Positions 44,167-58,484 of a stretch of DNA of 64,000 nucleotides are shown in pieces. The notes beneath the pieces are model-generated. The model did not search any database. It was not told where the DNA came from and saw only the letters and a program-made list of their open reading frames with translations. A program made the position numbers and the translations under genes. Within the stretch, counting starts at the first letter, position 1. Each line of letters begins with the position of its first letter. The stretch comes from Gerris lacustris (lineage: Eukaryota; Arthropoda; Insecta; Hemiptera; Gerridae), in NCBI GenBank assembly GCA_951217055.1, contig OX578282.1, forward strand, positions 23,020,106 through 23,084,105. Reading direction: 5' to 3'.

Positions 44167-44940
44167 ATTTAATAATAAGAATAGTACATTTCAGCATGCA
44201 ACATTACGTGCTCATAAAGTAAAAGACACCTAGTATCATAATCTGGTAAAAGAAACATCTATTTGCTCAAGCGTTTTAGCACTAATTAGCAACTTTTTTG
44301 TGAGAGAAAGTTGCGGATTTCGTTATAGTTAGATAACCTTTCTCCTCAAGAAGGATGTACTAATGTAAGAATTGAGATAACCAAATTTGTAGTTGGAAAT
44401 AGGTAGAATTATGGATGTATTATTATGGAGATTATCCTATAGCAATAACATTCCAATTTTTAGAGAGAAGTTAGTTGTTTCTATATAGAAATTCGTTTTG
44501 ATCTTAATACCACAACGAGTTGATTTTTACAGAGATTTGGAGGAACTTAATATTAAACAGCTTGGTTTTCCGTGTCACGAAGGGGTTGTAGTCCGACGTT
44601 TCGCTTCCGAATATAAATGCAGACATAAGTTAAACCATTGTTTATCTAAATTTCTCAATGTTAATCTTTTATTAAAATATGTTTTTATTATGTTACTGGT
44701 TTAATATTTTTAAATTAATTACCATTTTTTTAAAAGAAAAAATCGTGATTAAATTAATATTTTGTAGGCAATACATATTTATTGTATTGTTATTCATAAC
44801 CTGAGGATGCCCAGGATGGGGTGAAATATTTAAAATAAATTAGTATTATTAAATGTTATTTTTTATTATATCATTCCTAAAGACGTAGAAAGAAGAAAAA
44901 AAAGGATTAACTAAAGATTGACAAAAATCAAAATTTAGGA
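44167..44940. other. Spacer with one hammerhead-like relic
   Basis: The only structure I see is CCTGAGGATGCCCA-GGA-TGGG then GTGAAATAT at 44800-44835, related to the motif at 9751. The 44498-44704 frame has no recognisable domain. Confidence 0.35.
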
Positions 44941-44944
44941 TAAA

Positions 44945-45345
44945 AAGGAATTCCTGTCCAGCGGGGAATCGAACCTAATCTCTTGCCTCTCCCAGGAAAA
45001 CGACGTATATGCTTAAATTTATATTTAAACGTACTACAAAATAGTATTTTTAAATCAAAATCCACTTTAGAAAAATAATGTTTGTTCGCCGATTTTTTGG
45101 GGTTGCTGTCTCACTAAATTAAAATCCAATAATATCTAATTTAGTCTTTAAAAAAAAAATTATATTAATATATTAATTTAATATTTTAAAAAAAATATTT
45201 TTAAACACATTCAAAAAGTGTACAAGAGGTGTTTAAAAAAATAGGTACTAATGTTAATAAATTTTACCACGGAAAGTCTAAATAACAAATAAATGAAAAA
45301 CACTTTACACGTATATGAGTAAGTTTTCAATGCGAGCTTTAATCA
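44945..45345. mobile_element. Rearranged F1 remnants
   Basis: The left part is minus-strand (GCGGGGAATCGAACC, CCCAGGAAAACGACG). The right part (ACACGTATATGAGTAAGTTT) is plus-strand F1 tail. It is strongly diverged and probably two fragments. Confidence 0.5.
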
Positions 45346-45658
45346 ACGTCGAAACGACTAAGTTGGTACGCTATTTTTTGCTAAAATAGCCAAAGGTTTA
45401 TATCGTGCACCGTGCATGTAGGAATATTAATTAGATTCATACGACCGTGGTAAAATTATACATTGTACTAGATATGCTTCACCAGTGAACCAACTCTAAT
45501 ATTATAGAGCACTACCACTGTACAAAAAACATTGCGTGCATATACCTGTTATTTTTGTTCTAGTTTTTCAATCCCTTTTTGCAAAAGGTTGGCAAAAAAT
45601 AAAGAGAACCAGACAGGATTGATCTTAGGTATCTGCTTTTGCTATATGATAGTATATG

Positions 45659-45806
<148 letters not shown>

Positions 45807-45865
45807 CATACAGAAATATTGACAAGAACTTAATCAGGAAGCCTAAGACATAAAAATGGGCGTAT

Positions 45866-47599
<1,734 letters not shown>

Positions 47600-47600
<1 letters not shown>

Positions 47601-48420
47601 TGTTTATGCTTTTAGTCGGAGTTAATCCTTTATTTGCTCTTACGTGCCAGTCGGAATCAACTTTATGTTGATACCTACACTACCAAGGCTGAGATTGTAG
47701 GTATTCTTCTTGTAGACATTCAAAATATGATCAATTCCTTTGTTGTTAATGCTTTCAATTTGAGTTAATCCCTTATTAACAATTGGAAACTTAACTACAA
47801 GTGGATACTTACAAACTACCAGAAAAACAATTTATAATGTTGTTTGTTGGCTTTCTTGGTATTCTAGAGGTGTCCACAGTTTTAATTAGAGTAAATCCCT
47901 TATTTATATATTTTTTGTTGTTGTTTCAATTGGAAACTTAACTCTAAGTAGACTACCAGGGAAGCAATTTATATGATCCCTTCTTTGTTAATACTTTCAA
48001 TTGGAGTTCATCTCCTAATTGCTCTTTCGTTCCAATTGGACGCTTAACTCTTAGTAGACTACCAGGGAAGCAATTTATATGATCCCTTCTTTGTTAATAC
48101 TTTCAATTGGAGTTCATCTCCTAATTGCTCTTTCGTTCCAATTGGACGCTTAACTCTTACTAGACTACCAGGGAAGCCAATTTATATGCTCCCTTCTTTG
48201 TTAATACTTTCAATTGGAGTTCATCTCCTAATTGCTCTTTCGTTCCAATTGGACGCTTAACTCTTAGTAGACTACCAGGGAAGCCAATTTATATGATCCC
48301 TTCTTTGTTAATACTTTCAATTGGAGTTCATCTCCTAATTGCTCTTTCGATCCAATTGGAAGCTCTACTTTAAGTATACACCTAGACTACTAGGGAATAG
48401 TAGTCTAGGGAATAGTAGTC
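47600..48420 (+). repeat. 107-bp tandem (satellite-like) array with degenerate flank
   Basis: CAATTGGACGCTTAACTC starts units at 48033, 48139 and 48246, with related starts at 47937 and 48353. Successive 106-107 bp units (AGACTACCAGGGAAGC, TTTGTTAATACTTTCAATTG, TCATCTCCTAATTGCTC) are almost identical. Left of 47937 the same vocabulary continues in degraded form, the usual picture of a homogenised core with decaying edges. A small hairpin (AGACTACT ... ATAGTAGTCT) closes the array near 48388-48418. Confidence 0.92.
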
Positions 48421-49197
48421 TTCTATTTCACGACTGGTATCAACACTAGCTTTTTTTTTTAACAATTTTTCTTTAACTGCCTTATACTATTTCATTTCTG
48501 TTACTTTTGGTACGTTGTTTAATATAAATTTATTTTACGTATAAAGAGACCTTGAGGGTGTATATGTATATATGACCTGGCATCCAATAAAAAAAAGATA
48601 AATGCCCTAATAATTTTATGTAGTTTTAGAATATTGTTTTAAATACTGTAAAAATATTTATAATAATAAGTCAGGTAGTTACGGACGCTTTTATATTAAA
48701 ATTGTTGTAATTTTCCTTCTCTTAATGCCAATAATTAGGTTTATATCGCTAAAGGAGTGAATCGCCTACCTCGTGATATCCGTTACATATTATATAGTTG
48801 CAGAGTTTTCCACAGGCTGTTGCGGTAATTATTATTATTCTCCTCCCTTTAATTTTGTTTAAAAAGTGAATTTATTACATAATTTTTACCTTTATTTAAT
48901 TTACCTTATTATTACTTACATAAAATGGAAATAATGCTAAACTTTTTTCTGGTATATTTGGTTGCAAAGTGAAGTGGGAAGTTATATGGGAGGTTGTGTT
49001 GAAGGCCATAAACCTATTATAAAAAAAAACTATCCTGAGTAACAGTTACTTATTTCACTCATAATTTAATTTATAATTTACTGTTTATAATTATCTTTAT
49101 GCATTTAGAATTTACATTATTTATTATTTCTAAACTGCAAATGATTCCTTACTTTCCTTGTACAAGTCTGTCTTATTAGCTTTTAATTCAATTTGTA

Positions 49198-49720
49198 TTA
49201 CTTTCTCATAACAGTTATTATAAAAAGAGAGAAAGTATTGTGAAGGTATAAAACTTCGATTTTGAGAATAGAACAGATTTATATGGTTTAAGACACCCTG
49301 AGTCCAAAGATGATGTCTATCCGTTATCAGTAGTATTTGTCGTGTAAGGTGTAAATGTCTCTCCGTTGTCATTTTCGGTGATTTATAGCATTTAGGGGTG
49401 CGAACCCCCGAAAACTCTGTAAAAACCGTGAAAAAAATTTAAAAAAAGTGGTTTTAAAAATTGTCTGTAGAGTGTGTAGCCGCGTGGAACCTAAACTAAT
49501 GGGCCGATTTTGATGAAATTTGGTATACAGGTTCAGAAAAATCGTACTCCAAGGTGAAATAAATTTGTAGGCGCATCACCCAGGAAAATGTACAGAATTA
49601 TAAAAATATGTCTGGCGATTTTGATTAATCAATTCTAATATACATATGTATATACCATTTTAATATGAGTCGTTTTCCCGGGACAAATGCAGTTCCTGCA
49701 GTGATTTCGAAGTTTGACTT
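49198..49720 (+). mobile_element. F1 family element, rearranged copy
   Basis: The 5' block TTACTTTCTCATAACAG and GAGAAAGTATTGTGAAGG is followed by a scrambled middle with AGTGGTTTTAAAAATTGTCT, GCGTGGAACCTAAACTAATG and CCGATTTTGATGAAATTTGG. It ends near GTTTTCCCGGGACAAATGC. It is the most diverged of the long F1 copies. Confidence 0.75.
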
Positions 49721-49739
49721 TGTTCACCTTATTTTTGCT

Positions 49740-50480
49740 TTGTGTGTAATGAAGAATAGAATTTTTGATTTTGATCTTTTCATTTTTGCAACATCCTTCA
49801 AGTTATAAATATGTAGTGGTTTCCTCTTATACCTTAATTGAATATTACTTTTTCAACATCGTTCAAGTTATAGTAAGTATACGGCCTTTTATCTCCTTTG
49901 AATTTTACTTTTTGCCATATGTTTCAAGTTATATTACTATTTGGACGTTCCTTCGTCTACCTCTCTTGAATCGTTTGATCGTAGAAGTGGATATTCTTTG
50001 ACTTACCGCGTTTGTACTTTGACTTTCCTTTCTTTTGGATCCAAGTCTATTTGGCAAATTTCTACTTGTTGCAGCAAACGTAGGTTAGTCTTTCCAATAT
50101 TCTACAATTTTACTATGTTTTTCCATTATTTCTACTTTAAAAGTATGAATGTTGGATTTTACTTTTCGAAAATATTGTGACATGTTGAAATTTTAGTTAT
50201 TTAGTATGTATTTGCAGTTGAATCTTACCTTTCAGCCACATTTTTGCCTACTACGAAATGTAGATATGGCTGCTCTACGTTACTGCTTTTAGTGGTGGTT
50301 TCTCCTTGCCATTCTCTTGTAAATATTATTCTGTTTACCTTATTTCTTCTTGTTGCTATATAGTTGTAGAGGTGGTAACTCCTTTCGCTTCTTTAGTATC
50401 ATTCTCTAGTAACCACATTTATATTTGTAACAGAATGTTGAGGGAGGGTATTCTTTCAAATTATCTCTTGAATTTTACAC
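49740..50480 (+). repeat. Degenerate pyrimidine-rich tandem repeat
   Basis: Phrases such as GAATTTTACTTTTTGCCATA, TTCAAGTTATA and CTCTTGAATTTTACACTG recur about every 90-110 bp with much drift. The short frames in it share no domain. Confidence 0.5.
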
Positions 50481-51213
50481 TGCTTACCATATTTCTACTT
50501 CTTAAGTAAATGTACAGAAGTTAACTTCTCCCCCTATCTAAGTCGTCCGTACTCTGTTCCCATGTTTATTTGTGAACATTTCCTCATTTAGAATAATTGT
50601 ATTAATACTTATCTAATGCTAATCTAAAACCATTACAAATTGTTCTTATCGTGAAATAGAGATATGTTGTTCTATTGTCAGAATCTACATTCATAATGGT
50701 TTAGATCTTACGTCAAACTTAGCTTGTGGTTAAAGGCAGCTAGCCAAATGTTCACCACAAAATTGATTTCATAATAAGTTTCATTTTAGATTAATTGGTT
50801 ATTAGTTATATAGTATGTTGATTTGTTGGGATAATTTTAGTCTGATGTCATTATATTAAACTATTTGCACTTATGCTCTAAAATGCATTTATTGTGTTTA
50901 ATGATATTTATAACTTTTTGGATCATAATTGTTATTTTCCTACCTCTTTCGGCGCGTGGCGCCGTTGTGGGAGATATTTTTGACTCTTTTAAACTCTTAA
51001 TAACCTTATTTTATTTTTTTTTTTGCTTAGTTTCTAGCTTTATTCTAAAAAAAACTTGTATGCCAGTGGTTCTCCATTAATCTGTTTAAAGCTGTTTTAA
51101 TTGTGGCAAGTATGAGAATGACTTGGTAAGAGGAGGGGGTATATAAAACTCGAAAATATTTGAATAACTCAGATAGGCAACATTCGTTGTTGCTTAGACC
51201 GATTAACTCGAAC

Positions 51214-51242
51214 CAGTGGCGTAGGAATGGTGGGGGGGGGGA
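51214..51242 (+). mobile_element. Solo hAT-like end (CAGTGGCGTAGGAATGG)
   Basis: It resembles the CAGTGGCGCACCCAGG end of the element at 54471 and is followed by a G-run, as in that family. No right end was identified. Confidence 0.45.
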
Positions 51243-51602
51243 CAGTTTGAATTTTTACTCGAAACAGTTTGAAACTAAGGTCCAAACCGACGTGACTAGT
51301 TCTTAGATTATTTGGATTCCAAAGAAATGTTGCACACATCCAGTGATTATGATTATCAACATCCAGTAGATGTGTAAAATGCCCAACCCCTCTGCCCTGT
51401 AATAATATACTGTTGTGTTGAATGCCACGGAGTCAGCTCATCGACTCTCATAAACCATATTAATACATCTCATAAGCCTTTATTAATATTTATAAATATA
51501 AATTTGCTGCAGTACTGCTAAAAAGCGTTTATATTACTAAAATGTATTGACAAATAAACTTTTAGGTAACATTTTTCACTCGAACAAATTTTTCTACTGC
51601 TA

Positions 51603-52562
51603 AGGCCCCTTTCACACTGAAAGAATCTTCAAAAATCTAAATCAAGGAGAATCGTATCCGTATTTATTATAAAAAAAACCCCTTTACACTGAGAATGTTC
51701 ATAGATCTAAATCAATTAATCAATACCAATCAAGGAGAATCAGATCCGTATTTATTATTAAAAAACCCTTCACACTAAAAGAATTTTCATAAATCTAAAT
51801 CAAAACATATCGAGGATAATCTGACTCACCAAGATGGGGCGCAGCGATTTTTATTAAAATGTAAACAAATTCTGTTTCTACCTTCACACCGGCTAAATCA
51901 ACTTCAATCCACCCTGATTTAGTTTATTTATTTTTCGGGTTGCTAAACTCTTGTAGAATCTGTTTATCGTATCAGACTTACTAAGATTCGACGCAGCATT
52001 ACATTAAAATGTAAACATACTTTGTGGGAAAACTTATAAATCCATCACACTCTCAAAATCGAATTTTCGCGCCATCACAATACTTCCTCTCTTTAAACTA
52101 CGTATATGAGAAAGTAAAAAATCTTTAGAATAGTATAAGGCGTCATAAATCGCACCATTTTCTTTTACTTACATAATTAACATATCTATATCCATCACAA
52201 TACTTTCTCTTTTTATCTACAACGAATATGAAAAAGGGAATAATGGGAGTCTTTATTATTTTATTGACATCAAGATAAGCTGAAGTTGATTCGGCCGGTG
52301 TGAAGGTAGATACAGAGTTTGTTTACATTTCAACATAAATCGCTGCGTCGAATCTTGGTAAGTAAGCTATATGATAGATACATCAGATTCTACTACAATT
52401 TCACTCAACCGATTCAAGTTGATTTAACTGGTGTGAAGGTAGAAACAGAGTTTGTTTACATTTGAATAAAATTCGCTGCGCCTAATCTTGGTGAGTCAAA
52501 TTCTCCTTGATTTTGATTCATTTAGATTTATGAAGACTCTTTCAGGGTGAAAGGGTCCCATT
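51603..52562. mobile_element. Long foldback DNA element (about 960 bp)
   Basis: AGGCCCCTTTCACACTGAAA at the left is mirrored by TTTCAGGGTGAAAGGGTCCC at the right. Matching inner blocks are CACCAAGATGGGGCGCAGCG versus CGCTGCGCCTAATCTTGGTG, and CTACCTTCACACCGGCTAAA versus TTTAACTGGTGTGAAGGTAG. Some blocks occur twice per arm, so the arms are themselves duplicated. F1 end fragments (52040-52112 and 52187-52225) lie in the centre. TAA at the left and TTAA at the right suggest, but do not prove, a TWA duplication. Confidence 0.82.
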
Positions 52563-52953
52563 AAATTCGTTAATTAACAGAAAACTAATTAACGTTCCGA
52601 CTTGAAACTTCGTAGGCCTCGACATTTATATAAGTTCTAAAAGTCCTGTGAATTTGGTTTGATTTGGTTGAGAACTTTTATAGCATTGAGTTTTTAAAGT
52701 TGGGCATTGCCAAAATGTGCCGAAAAAACGGCCCTTTTTTCACCTATCCCGCAATAAAGTAATTAAAAGTTAACGTAAAAAAATAATTATTCATATGCTA
52801 TAAAATTTTATTAAATTGTCTAAATAAAAAAACTTGTTTCATCAACATACGATTTTCCGTTTAGAAGGTACAAGGGTTTAAACTCGAGGGTCTAGAATTA
52901 TTTTATAGACAGTAAACTACAATATCGAGGGACAGTCTTGAGAAGTCAGGTCG

Positions 52954-53160
52954 GCACTTTTTTAGATTGTTACTCCCCTTATAAATAAAACAGAGCGGAG
53001 TAACAATATGAAGAAGGTGCACAAAATGCTCTTCTGCAGACTGTTACTCCCCTTATAAAAACAGAAGTGTGAGACTAATCATACCTTAGTCTTAATAGTT
53101 AATTTGTCAAAGTCATTTAAATTCTAAAAAATCATAAGGGAGTAACAATCTAAAGAAGTA
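52954..53160. mobile_element. 207-bp MITE with AGATTGTTACTCCCCTTAT ends
   Basis: AGATTGTTACTCCCCTTATA and its inverse ATAAGGGAGTAACAATCT bracket a segment containing a third, direct copy of TGTTACTCCCCTTATAAA at 53043. About 28 bp of the ends pair. Confidence 0.75.
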
Positions 53161-54462
53161 CTATCAGGTCCTAGCAAAGTCCTTTCCTAGAGTAAAAAAT
53201 AACCTCCCATAACGGCGCCTCTATGTTATTAAGAAAGCCACGTGTTGTACTAATGACTTATACAGGAAAACATCAAGATTTCCTGGAAAATAAAGACAGG
53301 AAAAATTTTAATTCATTGGCCATAAAAATTTAACTATAACTAATATGTGATTAATATCTAATGTTACCTTAATTTTTTTTTTTTTAACAAAAAGACAATA
53401 AAAATAGGAGGAATATTTATAACTATACAACAAAATCCTTTTAGCCGATATCAGTTTACATTGAATTTTATCACCTACAAAGAGCAAATAGAAGATAATA
53501 GGGTTTTGGCTTATTGATTATGAAGTGAGGTATCGTGAGAGAGGCTACAAGATCCATGAAAGGGCCATCATTGTGCACGATTATCTCACAATAACACTTC
53601 AATTTGATACAGAATTGTGAATAGTCGGCTCTTTCATTCCATTTGAAACCTAACTCGTGCTAGATATCTAGACTGTTAGGAAAGCCGAGTATTCAAACAT
53701 TCAATGCAGACATTGCAAGACCTGAATACAACCTAAGATAACAACGTTTTGTACAATAAAGTGTATCATAATACTAGTTTATTTTTCTTTGTCGATATAA
53801 AGTTTTTGATTATGTATCGAATAGTTAAAATTGATTAAATATAAATAGACACATTGTTTCTTAATCACTTGCTTCAAATAGATATATTTCATTTTGAGAG
53901 AATTTGATTGAATATCTTGTTACTGGTTTTGAAATCTTCACTTTTTTTAATTCCTGCTTTATTAGATTTCATTTGTAGTATTTTTCAATATTATGTACTT
54001 TACGTATACCGATATCCATGTAAATAATTTCTTAACTCTTTGGGAATCGATGTATGATACATTGTTGTCTTATGTTGTTAATTATTTTATAAAAATAGCT
54101 TATAATTTTTTAAATGATTGATAAATATTATAAGAATCACCATTTAATTTATTATAACATTAAAGTTCTTGGGGGTACCCTTAACTATTACTACCGTGAT
54201 TGACTTATCTCTCAGACTGGCAGTAAGCCTTCGTCCCTTCAGCATAAATTTAAACCATCTAATTGTTTAAGGTGCAAAGCTTTTTCTATTAGTAGCTCTT
54301 CCCATGGATTCGTGGGCAGGGCCGTATCTAGAAATATTGCTTACCCAAAGTAACAGAAGCTATGTTATCGTTTTGAACAATCAAACATTTATAACTCCGA
54401 TTGAAAAAATTGGATTTTTTTGAATTTATTATTTTGTTTTAATTTTGGATATTTTTGGAATA
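53161..54462. other. Unassigned spacer
   Basis: I see no gene. A hAT-like end CAGGGCCGTATCTAG followed by F3-type text (ACAGAAGCTATGTTATCGTT) is at 54326-54410. Confidence 0.35.
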
Positions 54463-54470
54463 GGTTCTAG

Positions 54471-55201
54471 CAGTGGCGCACCCAGGATTTATTTTTGGGA
54501 GGGGCACAGATTAAAAAAAAATAAGGGGGGGGGGGGAGATGTAATGTGGGCTTAGCATAATCACAGACAATTAACCAGTCTGGTTTTCTTTGTTCTTAAA
54601 TTACTTCATACCAAGGGCGGATCCAGCTAATATTGAAGGGGGGCCGGGCCCTCTTTTAGGGGGGTCCGGGGGTGCCCCCCCGGGGAAAATTTTTATAGTT
54701 TACGTTACTTAAAAACGTCTTTTTAGCCTATTCTAAGAGCATCTAAAATGTTATTATATACAAATAAATTTAAGTTTTTTTGAACACATGAAGACCGGGG
54801 TATTTTATTTAAACAAAATTATATACATACTACTAATATTTTATTATTAAAAGTTGTACATTATATAATAGATTAATGTTTTATTTTAGCAACCAGAAAA
54901 ATAAATTGGTACCTTTTAAAAATATTTTAGTTAAAAAAAAAATAAATAAATAAAAGAAAAAAGAAGAAAAAAAAAAAAAATACGTACGCCAAATGTTTTG
55001 AGTTTAACAGAAATTAGCTGATAGTATAATAGGGGGGGGGGGGGGGCACGTCTTTTTAAACCCCCCAAAAAATGTCGTGACTATCACAACACTATTACTT
55101 TAACACGTGCTGCGGAATTGCATACTTAAATTTTAGGTCTGGCTTTGGGGGGGGGGGGGGGGGGCACGTGCCCCCCGTGCCCCCCCCTGGGTGCGCCACT
55201 G
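54471..55201 (+). mobile_element. hAT-like element with 8-bp duplication GGTTCTAG
   Basis: The ends CAGTGGCGCACCCAGG and CCTGGGTGCGCCACTG are perfectly inverted. GGTTCTAG lies at 54463-54470 and 55202-55209. Several G or C homopolymers up to about 19 bases lie inside the ends. An internal CAAGGGCGGATCCAGC (54604-54619) looks like the end of another hAT-like element, so the unit may be composite. No transposase is encoded. Confidence 0.9.
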
Positions 55202-55740
55202 GGTTCTAGGTTTTTCGAGGAGGTAGTAGGAGATGGTTCGAGATAATTAGAGGTGGTTTGATATGGTTGGAGGTCATTTGAGGTGGTTAGAGATCGTTAG
55301 AGGTGGTTAAAATCTAACCAGGTGGTTCGATTTTTTCAAAATAGAATTAGGTATTTTTTGTTTCAAAATAAAATTAGAATTTTTATTAATTTAAGAAAAA
55401 AATTATATAGGTATCTTTTTAATTATTGATTTCTTTGGTATAGGTTGTAGGTGGTTCGAGGTGGTTATAGGGGTTGGAGATGGTTCGATGGGGTTGGAGG
55501 TTTTTCAAGGTGGTTGGAGATCGTTAAAGGTGGTTAAAATCTAACCCGGTGGTTCGATTTTTTCAAAATAGAATTAGGTATTTTTTATTTTAAATTTAAT
55601 TTTTATTTTTTTTGGAAAAAATTTGATTTTTTCCAAAACAAAAAATCTAGATTATTTTTAAATAGGTTCGAGGTGGTTGGAGGTGGTTTGAGGTTGTTCC
55701 AGGTGGTTCGATTTTTGGTATAGCTGGTAATAGCTTTTGG
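55202..55740 (+). repeat. G-rich 10-bp minisatellite (GAGGTGGTTN)
   Basis: GGAGGTGGTTCGAGGTGGTT-type units of 9-11 bp occupy 55205-55320, 55440-55560 and 55660-55720, separated by T-rich text that itself repeats (CGATTTTTTCAAAATAGAAT at two places). The neighbouring hAT-like element was inserted into its left edge. One strand is consistently G-rich. Confidence 0.75.
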
Positions 55741-56133
55741 TATATTTTTTCCCTGAATTTATTCTTGTATTTTGTAAGATTTTAAAGATATAGAATTGTT
55801 TCCAAGTCTCCACATCCCCATGCGAAGCTTGTTCTGAACACTTTTATCAGATTATGACATTAAGGTTTATTTTTATATTTTTTTTTTGTTTAAGCCTATG
55901 CCAGTTAATCATGCCATTATAATTTTATTGTTAACTGCTTGATAAACCTAAATATTTGAAGAATATGTTTTTTTGTCATCGCCATTTTATTTATTATGAC
56001 ATTAGTTTATTTTTATATGAAATTTTAGTGAAGGTGTATGACAGGTTATGATGTAATGAACATCTCATTGTTGACTTCATGATAAAAACAGTATAAAAAG
56101 ATGTGTAGAGGGTACTTGTTAATTAGGAGCGTT

Positions 56134-56763
56134 CAGGGCCGTCCTATAAGATATTCGGCGCCCGTGGGCTACTACAAAATAATGCGCCCCTCTTCATAAG
56201 AAAATACACGGAATGGCTGGAGGGAGCGGGCATAGTTATAGTAAAAAAAGTCAATTTCTTACCATTATAGACTAAAAAAAAAAAAATGTATACAAGATTA
56301 ATAAAAAGGAAAAGTAACTTACATATTTATTTTCCTGGTTTTTTTCTTTTGCGTATTCGTTTGTACTCATCATCCGGACAATTTTATACCTTCAAATTTG
56401 TAAAGGTATGATTCTGTATTTCGTTTGGACTGTACACATTACTCTAAAGAAGTGTATAATCTAATAATGCTTTCAATTGTAGTATCAACTTTTTGAAGTG
56501 ATATACAAGTTTTATCTATGATTTCTAATATTTCGCTCCAAAATGCAACCATAAAGCAGTTTCCAGTGAGTTGAACTCATTCACCAACCCCTCAGCTGCA
56601 ACTTTTGTTGCAGCCTTTCGAAAATTTTCTTCTTATATTTTATTTAAGGCATCTTTAAAATTTTAACCGGAAACCAATTATACAACTAATAAAAATTGCC
56701 GCCCCCAAAAGGCTTGCGCCCCAGGGTTATAGCCCATTTAGCCCTGTGGTTAGGGTGGCCCTG
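56134..56763. mobile_element. hAT-like element (CAGGGCCG ends), 630 bp
   Basis: It begins CAGGGCCGTCCTATAAG and ends GTTAGGGTGGCCCTG. The flanks GGAGCGTT (56126-56133) and GGAGCGCT (56764-56771) match at 7 of 8 bases, an aged 8-bp duplication. GGCGCCCGTGGGCTAC near the left pairs loosely with GTTATAGCCCATTTAGCC near the right. It is non-coding. Confidence 0.82.
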
Positions 56764-56814
56764 GGAGCGCTCCCTGTAAGTTAAGGGTGGGTTTTAGGTC
56801 GTTAGAGGTGCTTA

Positions 56815-57000
56815 AGCGGCCTACACACATGGGAACTTGGTTCGGCGAACCAAGTTCGTAGGGTCCGCTCTCTACACACAGTAGAGAGGGTACACGAACA
56901 ACGGTTCGTGGAAAAAGTTCGTCATGAACTTGGTTCGTTAACCTCTACACACAGGGGAACTTGGTTCGCAAGAACCAAGTTCCCATGTTTGTAGGCCGCT
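56815..57000. mobile_element. Harbinger-like palindromic MITE, 186 bp, TTA duplication
   Basis: AGCGGCCTACACACATGGGA and its inverse CCCATGTTTGTAGGCCGCT are flanked by TTA on both sides (56812-56814, 57001-57003). The interior is built from repeated GAACTTGGTTCG and CTCTACACACAG blocks in both orientations. It can fold completely. Its TWA duplication matches that of the MITE at 22266, but the terminal sequence is different. Confidence 0.85.
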
Positions 57001-57003
57001 TTA

Positions 57004-57782
57004 TTAGAGAACACATCTAACCACCTCCTAACTTTTAGGGAGGGTGCTACATTAGCAAGAACTGAAACGAGTTATGCTACACATTTCTAAAATATTTAAT
57101 TCGATTACTTATTTTTTTATTATTATTATGATTATATAAATTTATTAAATAATGCCTTAATTAAAAGAAGAAATTTTTTAATAGTTATGTACATTAACTG
57201 AAGATTAATTAACCGTATAAAAAATAGTAAAGTAAAAGATTAATGCGATGTTCAACCAGCTTAAAGTAAATTATTTCCATTAAATCAAATCTCCAATTAA
57301 GTAATTAAAGATTAATTATTCTGGATTTGACCTCTGTAAAATATCCTTGAACTTTGTTATTAAATATAGTTTGAGAGAATGTTAATGAAATCGTTTATTG
57401 ACGTCTGTCATAAAAGTTATCTGATTTTTAATTGGATCATGGTGGCGATAGTATCACACTTATAACATAACAATTAAATAATATATTAATTATTAACTTC
57501 GTGATTCTTTTACTTAAAAATTTTTTTTTTCTTTTAATCTTCAATAAGCTTTATATAAATTTATTCTTGGTCTATTTTGCTATAATGCTTCCATTATATA
57601 GTGTACATTGCAATATGTCAAGGCTTCAATAGCTTTTGACTTAATGATTAATGAATAATTCAAACTGAAAATATTATTAATTATTCTTTCATTTCTTATA
57701 ATTATAGTTTTGAATTTGTGTAGAAGTTATCACTGACTAACAAACCAACATACTATAATTCTCTATAGATCTATAATTATTG
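57004..57782. other. Unassigned AT-rich spacer
   Basis: I recognise no gene or repeat. The stretch 57961-58480 is likewise unassigned. Confidence 0.35.
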
Positions 57783-57960
57783 TTATTATTTCTATCTGCT
57801 TTTGAACTTCTAGATTCTAACTAGGACTTAATGGGCATGGGCTCAAAACCTTCATAAAAATAAAATTATAATTATAGTTATTAATTCTATCTGCTTTTGA
57901 ACTTATAGATTCTAACTAGGACTTAATTGGCTCAAAACCTTCAAAAAAATAAAATTCTAG
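57783..57960 (+). repeat. About 100-bp direct duplication
   Basis: TCTATCTGCTTTTGAACTT, TAGATTCTAACTAGGACTTA and GGCTCAAAACCTTCA occur twice in the same order. The first copy has an extra GGGCAT. Confidence 0.85.
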
Positions 57961-58484
57961 AACTTCTATAAAATTTAATTACTTTAATCCATAATTCTCC
58001 TTATATTATTATTATATTACTTCTCCTGCTTATATTTCCACCTGCATTATCCTTAAGACTCTTCAGGTGTTTTTCATTACCTTCTATATCCTTAAGTTAC
58101 AGATCCTTCCATTCCTAAAGTTCGCAACCCATCCTAAAAATACCTATCCTCTCCAAACATTCCTGGCAATTCTAGAATTCGCCCAACAAAGCTATCTTTT
58201 TTCTTTGGTACATAATTTAAAAATAAAATTAACTTAAAAATTCAACCGATAAAATAAAATAATCGATATTTATTCAAATTACAATGCAACACATAATTTA
58301 CTCAAATAAAAATATGTATTTGTGTAAATTATGTGTCAATTTCGCATATTATATTTTACAAGAACCGTACAGTTTCACTTCAGCTGATGTCGAAATTCTG
58401 TATATTTGTGACAAAGTATTAAAAAGTTAGACTTGTTCGAAAGTCTTATAATTTACGTAAACAAAGAAAAGTAGACTACCAATT

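Noticed and set aside
50950..50965. GGCGCGTGGCGCC palindrome as a regulatory site
   Set aside because: Single occurrence with no context; could be chance.
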